Source of the DNA: Vibrio gangliei
Lineage (GTDB): Bacteria; Pseudomonadota; Gammaproteobacteria; Enterobacterales; Vibrionaceae
Assembly: GCF_026001925.1 (NCBI RefSeq)
Contig: NZ_AP021869.1
Location: forward strand, 1,674,001 to 1,738,000
Direction of reading: 5' to 3'
Length of the DNA: 64,000 nucleotides
Shown: piece after piece, positions 59,809 through 64,000 of the stretch
How the letters are laid out: the number at the start of each line of letters is the position of its first letter
Numbering within the stretch: the stretch's first letter is position 1
Position numbers and translations under genes: made by a program
Notes under the pieces: generated by a model
Told to the model about the DNA's origin: nothing
The model's database searches: none
Seen by the model: the letters and a program-made list of their open reading frames with translations, nothing else

Positions 59809-60336
59809 TTAAGCTTTCAGTGTTGCTGCTGCTTCAGCAAGTTTAGCGGCTACGTCCGCATCTTTCACTTCGCCTTTTTCCACATCAAACACATCGTAGA
59901 AACTTGGTACAGAAACCGACGCTTTTACGTCTGCATGGAAGAATGGCGCTGAACCTACCGCTTGAGCAAGAACGCTTTGCGCACCACCAGGGCCTGGGCT
60001 TGTTGCAAGGTAAACCACTGGCTTATGAGCAAACATTTGTTGGTTGATGCGTGATGCCCAGTCAAACAGGTTTTTGTACGCAGCAGAATAAGTACCATTA
60101 TGCTCCGCTAACGAAATCACGAACGCATCGGCGCTTTCTAACTTTGCAAAGTACGCTTTTGCACCTTCAGGGCGACCCACTTCTTTTTCTGTGTCTTCAC
60201 TGAATAGTGGAACTTGGAATTCGTTTAAATCTAAAACTTCAACATCAGCACCTTCAACTAGGTTTGCTGTGTAAGCCGCTAATTGACGGTTAATTGAATT
60301 AAAACTGGTACTAGCACCAAATGCGATAATTTTCAT
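59809..60336 (-). CDS. NADPH-dependent FMN reductase family protein
   Basis: 175 residues with a flavodoxin-like fold: FGASTSFNSINRQ binds FMN phosphate, then SLAEHNGTYSAAYKNLFDW and LATSPGPGGAQSVL. Reduces FMN or quinones with NAD(P)H; substrate undetermined. The start at 60336 (MKIIAFGAS) is the family start rather than seven codons upstream. Confidence 0.88.
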   Translation of the reverse strand: MKIIAFGASTSFNSINRQLAAYTANLVEGADVEVLDLNEFQVPLFSEDTEKEVGRPEGAKAYFAKLESADAFVISLAEHNGTYSAAYKNLFDWASRINQQMFAHKPVVYLATSPGPGGAQSVLAQAVGSAPFFHADVKASVSVPSFYDVFDVEKGEVKDADVAAKLAEAAATLKA

Positions 60337-60473
60337 AATGACTCCAATGTCTATCAAAGTTAAAACTGGCGATGTGGTTACTTTACTACTTTGCTTGTAG
60401 CCTAACAGCCGATTCCATTCACCAACTTGTTCAAAAATTCAGAACGATATTTAAATCTCACGCGCTTGCAACA

Positions 60474-60737
60474 CTAGCACTGTTTCAATAGTGTATTCCA
60501 CATGTCTGCCACAATAACTTGATCTGCAGGTGTCAATTCACTGCGTGCAGTATCTAAACTCGCTTGAATGCGCTGTTTAAATATCTCAATATCTTGCACA
60601 CCTTCTAGCTCACAATCAGCGGCAGAAAGAGAAATGTGTCCACGTAGATAACCACCAGCAAACAATTCGTCATCGGAAGCCGTTTCAACCGCTTGGTCAA
60701 TCGCTTCTAATAGTTTTTCTTCTAATTCAATAATCAT
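60474..60737 (-). CDS. yfcL: YfcL family protein
   Basis: 87 residues (or 93 from an ATG at 60755). The pattern ASDDELFAGGYLRGHISLS matches YfcL. Function unknown; it sits with epmC as in E. coli. The start is ambiguous: 60737 aligns with E. coli, and GGAAG precedes it. Confidence 0.88.
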   Translation of the reverse strand: MIIELEEKLLEAIDQAVETASDDELFAGGYLRGHISLSAADCELEGVQDIEIFKQRIQASLDTARSELTPADQVIVADMWNTLLKQC

Positions 60738-60802
60738 ATTTGTGTTTTCTTCCATTTCATTTTCTATCTCGAAATCAACCCCAATCCATTCATGATAAAC
60801 CG

Positions 60803-61342
60803 TTACATCACGATAAACTGCTCTGCTTTTAGCGGTGGGGTTTGATAATAATCGCGTAAGGCTTCAGACAACATAGCCACACGGGTCGGTAAACCTTGTT
60901 GTAAAATCTGCATGACTTCTTGATGAACCTTAGCCATAAAACCTAATCGATCTGGCTCAAAGTCACCATTCAAGTTGTCACAACTGACCGAAAACGGAAA
61001 ACCCGCGCTCATCGACAAAATCCACTCATAGGCTTGCGGTCGGATTTCCACTTTTTCAAACTCTGCTTGCACTTGTTCAGTACGGCCGTCGGGCTCATAC
61101 CAATAACCAAAATCTTCTAGCAATCGACGCTCAGGTCCAGCCACACACCAATGCGCAATTTCATGCATCGCAGAGGCAAAATACCCGTGAGCAAAAATAA
61201 TTCTGTGATAATCCACGTTGTCATCTGCAGGTAAATAAATGGGCTCATCATCACCACGCACTAATTGAGTGTTATATGACGAAGAAAAGGTGTGATTAAA
61301 AACCGCTATGATGGCTTCAGGTGTATGTTTACTTGATGACAT
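60803..61342 (-). CDS. epmC: Elongation factor P hydroxylase
   Basis: 179 residues. It hydroxylates the beta-lysyl-lysine of EF-P. The metal site is HEIAHWC, and GDDEPIYLPADDNVDYHRIIFAHG and SCDNLNGDFEPDR are family blocks. Start at 61342 (MSSSKHTPEAI) gives the E. coli length; an open frame extends upstream. Confidence 0.92.
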   Translation of the reverse strand: MSSSKHTPEAIIAVFNHTFSSSYNTQLVRGDDEPIYLPADDNVDYHRIIFAHGYFASAMHEIAHWCVAGPERRLLEDFGYWYEPDGRTEQVQAEFEKVEIRPQAYEWILSMSAGFPFSVSCDNLNGDFEPDRLGFMAKVHQEVMQILQQGLPTRVAMLSEALRDYYQTPPLKAEQFIVM

Positions 61343-61587
61343 TTTGTTCACAAACAAGAGTAACAATAAAATTAACTGCGGCGTATTGTCCTTGCTTTTG
61401 CCAACAAGGTAAAGCATGACGCAAACACAAGAGTACTTGTCACAAAAAACACAAAGACAAAACAGAGTTTCACATTAGTTTTTCTAATCATATTAAAGCA
61501 AAAATCACGAATAAATTCATTCGTCATAAAACTTGCTTCTCTCTACAATTCTTGCCTATTTCTTTCACTATGCTCAAAGATACAACC

Positions 61588-62211
61588 ATGCTATTAAGTA
61601 TTATTTATGTTATTGGAATTACTGCCGAAGCGATGACCGGTGCATTAAGCGCTGGACGCAAAAATATGGATTGGTTTGGTGTTATGTTAGTCGCCAGCGC
61701 AACCGCAATAGGTGGTGGTAGTGTACGTGACATTATTTTGGGTAATTACCCGCTTACTTGGGTTCAGCATCCTGAGTTTTTATTGATTACCTGCGTGGCG
61801 GGTATTTTCACAACTTGGGTAGCTAAGTGGGTCGTGAAATTTAAAGGCGTATTTATCCGTTTAGATGCGCTTGGCCTTGCCGCTTTCAGCATCATTGGCT
61901 GTCAAAAAGGCATAAGCATGGGATTGCATCCAGGCATTTGTATTGTCGCAGCCATCATTACTGGCGTATTCGGTGGTTTACTGCGCGATCTGATTTGCCG
62001 TCAAGCTCCATTGGTTCTGCACCAAGAGCTTTATGCATCGGTTTCTCTTGTTGTTGCAGGCTTATATTTAGGCTTACTCCATTTTGGAGTAAGTGATGTC
62101 ATCGCCACCGTCAGCACCTTGATTATCGGTTATTTACTGCGCATGGCATCGGTGAGATTTAAGTGGCGATTGCCGACGTTTACATTGAATATGGAAGGTT
62201 CGGTGCATTAG
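61588..62211 (+). CDS. TRIC-family (YicG/UPF0126) cation channel-like membrane protein
   Basis: 207 residues with seven hydrophobic segments and two repeats bearing IGGGSVRDIILG and FGGLLRDLICRQAPLVL, the UPF0126/TRIC signature. Likely a K+-conducting homotrimer; bacterial role unknown. The ATG at 61588 fits the family; one at 61570 is also in frame. Confidence 0.88.
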   Translation: MLLSIIYVIGITAEAMTGALSAGRKNMDWFGVMLVASATAIGGGSVRDIILGNYPLTWVQHPEFLLITCVAGIFTTWVAKWVVKFKGVFIRLDALGLAAFSIIGCQKGISMGLHPGICIVAAIITGVFGGLLRDLICRQAPLVLHQELYASVSLVVAGLYLGLLHFGVSDVIATVSTLIIGYLLRMASVRFKWRLPTFTLNMEGSVH

Positions 62212-62246
62212 TGCTGTTCAATTTCACCTAAAAAATGTATATAAAA

Positions 62247-62278
62247 AATGCCCCAACATCTTGAGACATTGGGGCATT
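62247..62278. terminator. Terminator between TRIC gene and aroC
   Basis: AATGCCCCAA pairs with TTGGGGCATT, with an A run becoming a U run on the aroC side. Confidence 0.8.
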
Positions 62279-62298
62279 CAATAAAAGGTAGATAAGAA

Positions 62299-63384
62299 TT
62301 AAATCTTCGGTGTTTCTGTCTGTACACCGTGGTTTTGACCGCGATGACGCAACAAGTGATCCATTAAGACGATCGCCAGCATGGCTTCCGCAATCGGCAC
62401 GGCACGAATACCGACACATGGGTCATGGCGACCTTTAGTGATCAATGAGGTGGATTCGCCTTGTTTGTTGATGGTTTCACCTGGAACGGTGATGCTTGAA
62501 GTCGGCTTCAAAGCAATACTGGCGACAATATCTTGGCCCGAAGAAATCCCACCTAAGATGCCACCAGCATGGTTCGATTTAAAACCTTGTGGAGTCATTT
62601 CATCACGATGTTGACTGCCCTTTTGATTTGCAACGGCAAAACCATCGCCAATTTCTACGCCTTTTACCGCATTAATCCCCATCAAAGCATGAGCGATATC
62701 AGCATCTAAACGGTCGAAAATAGGTTCACCTAGGCCAACCAGAACATTGGTTGCCACAACCGAAAGTTTGGCACCAATCGAATCACCTTGTTTTTTCAAA
62801 TCGCGGATCAGTTCATCCAACGCTTCTACTTTATCGACATCTGGGCAGAAGAATGGGTTATTTTCAATTTCATCCCAATCGACTTTATCAATGGTAACAT
62901 CACCCATTTGTGATAAGTAAGCGCGAACCTCAATACCGAATTCTTGTTTTAGGTATTTCTTCGCAATGCCACCTGCGGCAACACGCATCGCGGTTTCACG
63001 AGCCGATGAACGACCACCACCACGATAATCTCGTACGCCATATTTTTGGTGGTAAGTGTAATCAGCATGACCTGGGCGGAATTTGTCCATGATCTCTGAG
63101 TAATCTTTCGAACGCTGATCGGTGTTTTTGATCATCAAACCAATCGAAGTACCTGTTGTCACGCCTTCAAATACACCGGATAGAATTTCTACTTCATCAG
63201 GTTCGCGGCGTGCTGTGGTATAACGCGATGTGCCAGGACGGCGACGGTCTAGGTCTTTTTGTAAATCTTGCTCTGAAATTTCCAAACCTGGAGGGCAACC
63301 ATCAACAATGCAACCTAATGCTTTGCCGTGGCTCTCACCAAATGTGGTCACTCGAAAATGCTGACCAATACTATTCCCTGCCAT
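62299..63384 (-). CDS. aroC: Chorismate synthase
   Basis: 361 residues. It makes chorismate from EPSP with reduced FMN. Motifs [47 protein letters not shown] (two adjoining blocks) and the C-terminal [17 protein letters not shown] are intact. aroC-prmB is a conserved pair; prmB lies upstream, separated by an ERIC. Confidence 0.96.
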   Translation of the reverse strand: MAGNSIGQHFRVTTFGESHGKALGCIVDGCPPGLEISEQDLQKDLDRRRPGTSRYTTARREPDEVEILSGVFEGVTTGTSIGLMIKNTDQRSKDYSEIMDKFRPGHADYTYHQKYGVRDYRGGGRSSARETAMRVAAGGIAKKYLKQEFGIEVRAYLSQMGDVTIDKVDWDEIENNPFFCPDVDKVEALDELIRDLKKQGDSIGAKLSVVATNVLVGLGEPIFDRLDADIAHALMGINAVKGVEIGDGFAVANQKGSQHRDEMTPQGFKSNHAGGILGGISSGQDIVASIALKPTSSITVPGETINKQGESTSLITKGRHDPCVGIRAVPIAEAMLAIVLMDHLLRHRGQNHGVQTETPKI

Positions 63385-63458
63385 GAATCCCTCTTAACTA
63401 TCTTTTATTCTAAAAACCCATACACCTATGTGCTGATAACTATGATTAAATCACATTT

Positions 63459-63586
63459 TATACCCAAAGTAATTGGGATTGCAGTGAGGCGACAAGTGAA
63501 TGAGGCCCCATGAGTTTAGCTCGCCTAAATGATTGGGGTGAATGAACGCAGTCAACAAAGCTGCAGTTCCAAGTACGAAGGGTATA
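63459..63586. repeat. ERIC element, copy 2 (between prmB and aroC)
   Basis: 128 bp from TATACCCAAAG to GAAGGGTATA with the ERIC core GTGAATGAGGCCCCATGAG and AATGATTGGGGTGAATGAACG. Close to copy 1 at 55826-55951. Confidence 0.92.
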
Positions 63587-63653
63587 GATAGTCGCTTTAT
63601 GCTGCAAAGTTGTAAACCCTAATTTAAAAAATAATCGGCTAATCAAGTACAAA

Positions 63654-63683
63654 AAATGCCAACCTCGAATGAGATTGGCATTT
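63654..63683 (-). terminator. Terminator of prmB
   Basis: AAATGCCAA pairs with TTGGCATTT; on the minus strand it is followed by a U run, 38 bp after prmB. Confidence 0.75.
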
Positions 63684-63720
63684 GAAATGACATAAAAAAT
63701 TTGAAATTTAGCGAATGTCG

Positions 63721-64000
63721 CTACTTTTTATAAATTGAAAACTCTGCTGCATGTTCAACTAACTGCTCACGAGTCAGTAAGAACACACCATGACCACCGT
63801 TTTCAAACTCTAGCCAAGTAAATGGTATTTGCGGATATTGTTCCATCACATGCACCATTGAGTTGCCAACTTCGCAGATCAAAATGCCATCATCGGTTAA
63901 GTAATCTGGCGCATCAGCTAAAATACGACGCATCAATTTCAAACCATCAGACCCCGCAGCTAGGCCAAGCTCAGGCTCATGCTTAAACTCTTGCGGTAGG
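63721..64000 (-). CDS. prmB: Ribosomal protein L3 N5-glutamine methyltransferase (C-terminal part)
   Basis: The last 92 codons; the start and NPPY motif lie beyond the window. Visible are [32 protein letters not shown] and [17 protein letters not shown], which fit PrmB. It methylates Gln in L3. It precedes aroC, as in E. coli. Confidence 0.92.
   Translation of the reverse strand, partial: LPQEFKHEPELGLAAGSDGLKLMRRILADAPDYLTDDGILICEVGNSMVHVMEQYPQIPFTWLEFENGGHGVFLLTREQLVEHAAEFSIYKK

Overview
The window looks like a chromosomal segment of a Vibrio species (Vibrionaceae, Gammaproteobacteria). The evidence is moderate-to-low GC, an AphB-type LysR regulator, ERIC elements of the Vibrio type, and gene neighbourhoods shared with E. 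coli and Vibrio (rnf-nth, adhE-ychE, yejK/yejL/yejM, yeaC-msrB/gapA-yeaD, apt-dnaX-ybaB-recR, pdxB-asd-fimV-truA-accD-folC-dedD-cvpA-purF, mnmC/fabB, yfcL-epmC, aroC-prmB). Species cannot be named from what is seen. It is almost entirely housekeeping DNA; no prophage, plasmid, CRISPR or defence island was found.

Layout. 1-11 kb: end of the rnf operon, nth, gloA, rnt, an Na+/H+ antiporter-family gene, a DsbA/FrnE-type oxidoreductase, grxD, sodB, a degenerate SDR-like gene, adhE and ychE. 11-20 kb: a voltage-gated-type K+ channel, asd, yejK, yejL, yejM, tRNA-Pro followed by a 141-bp tandem array of decayed tRNA-Pro copies, tRNA-Ser, pncA, a sensor-like gene broken by an in-frame TAA, and a TrpD2/YbiB protein. 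20-36 kb: topB, a nitroreductase, fadH, sppA, ansA, yeaC, msrB, gapA, yeaD, rlmA, a secreted endonuclease, a ChaN-type lipoprotein and two cysteine-cluster proteins. 36-43.5 kb: recR, ybaB, dnaX with a textbook -1 frameshift signal, apt, a 267-bp repeat, ybaN, a 39-residue membrane protein, rssB and an aphB-like gene. 43.5-45 kb: an intact IS3-family (IS150-type) element sitting in a split transcription terminator. 45-64 kb: purF, cvpA, dedD, folC, accD, a MITE, truA, fimV, a second asd, pdxB, fabB, a second 267-bp repeat, mnmC, a flavin reductase, yfcL, epmC, a TRIC-family channel, aroC, an ERIC copy and the start-truncated prmB.

Control signals readable directly in the sequence include a PurR box before cvpA-purF, a FadR box before fadH, an FNR-type box before adhE, a Fur-like box before the ChaN lipoprotein, and many Rho-independent terminators. 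The accessory layer is made of small elements rather than gene cargo: two ERICs, two copies of a 267-bp repeat, one 281-bp MITE with perfect ends, heptanucleotide repeat arrays in 3' regions, a hexanucleotide repeat inside fimV and the tRNA-derived tandem array. No complete undescribed system was recognised; the strongest leads are the tRNA-derived array, the repeat elements that share an internal core, and the IS-split purF terminator.
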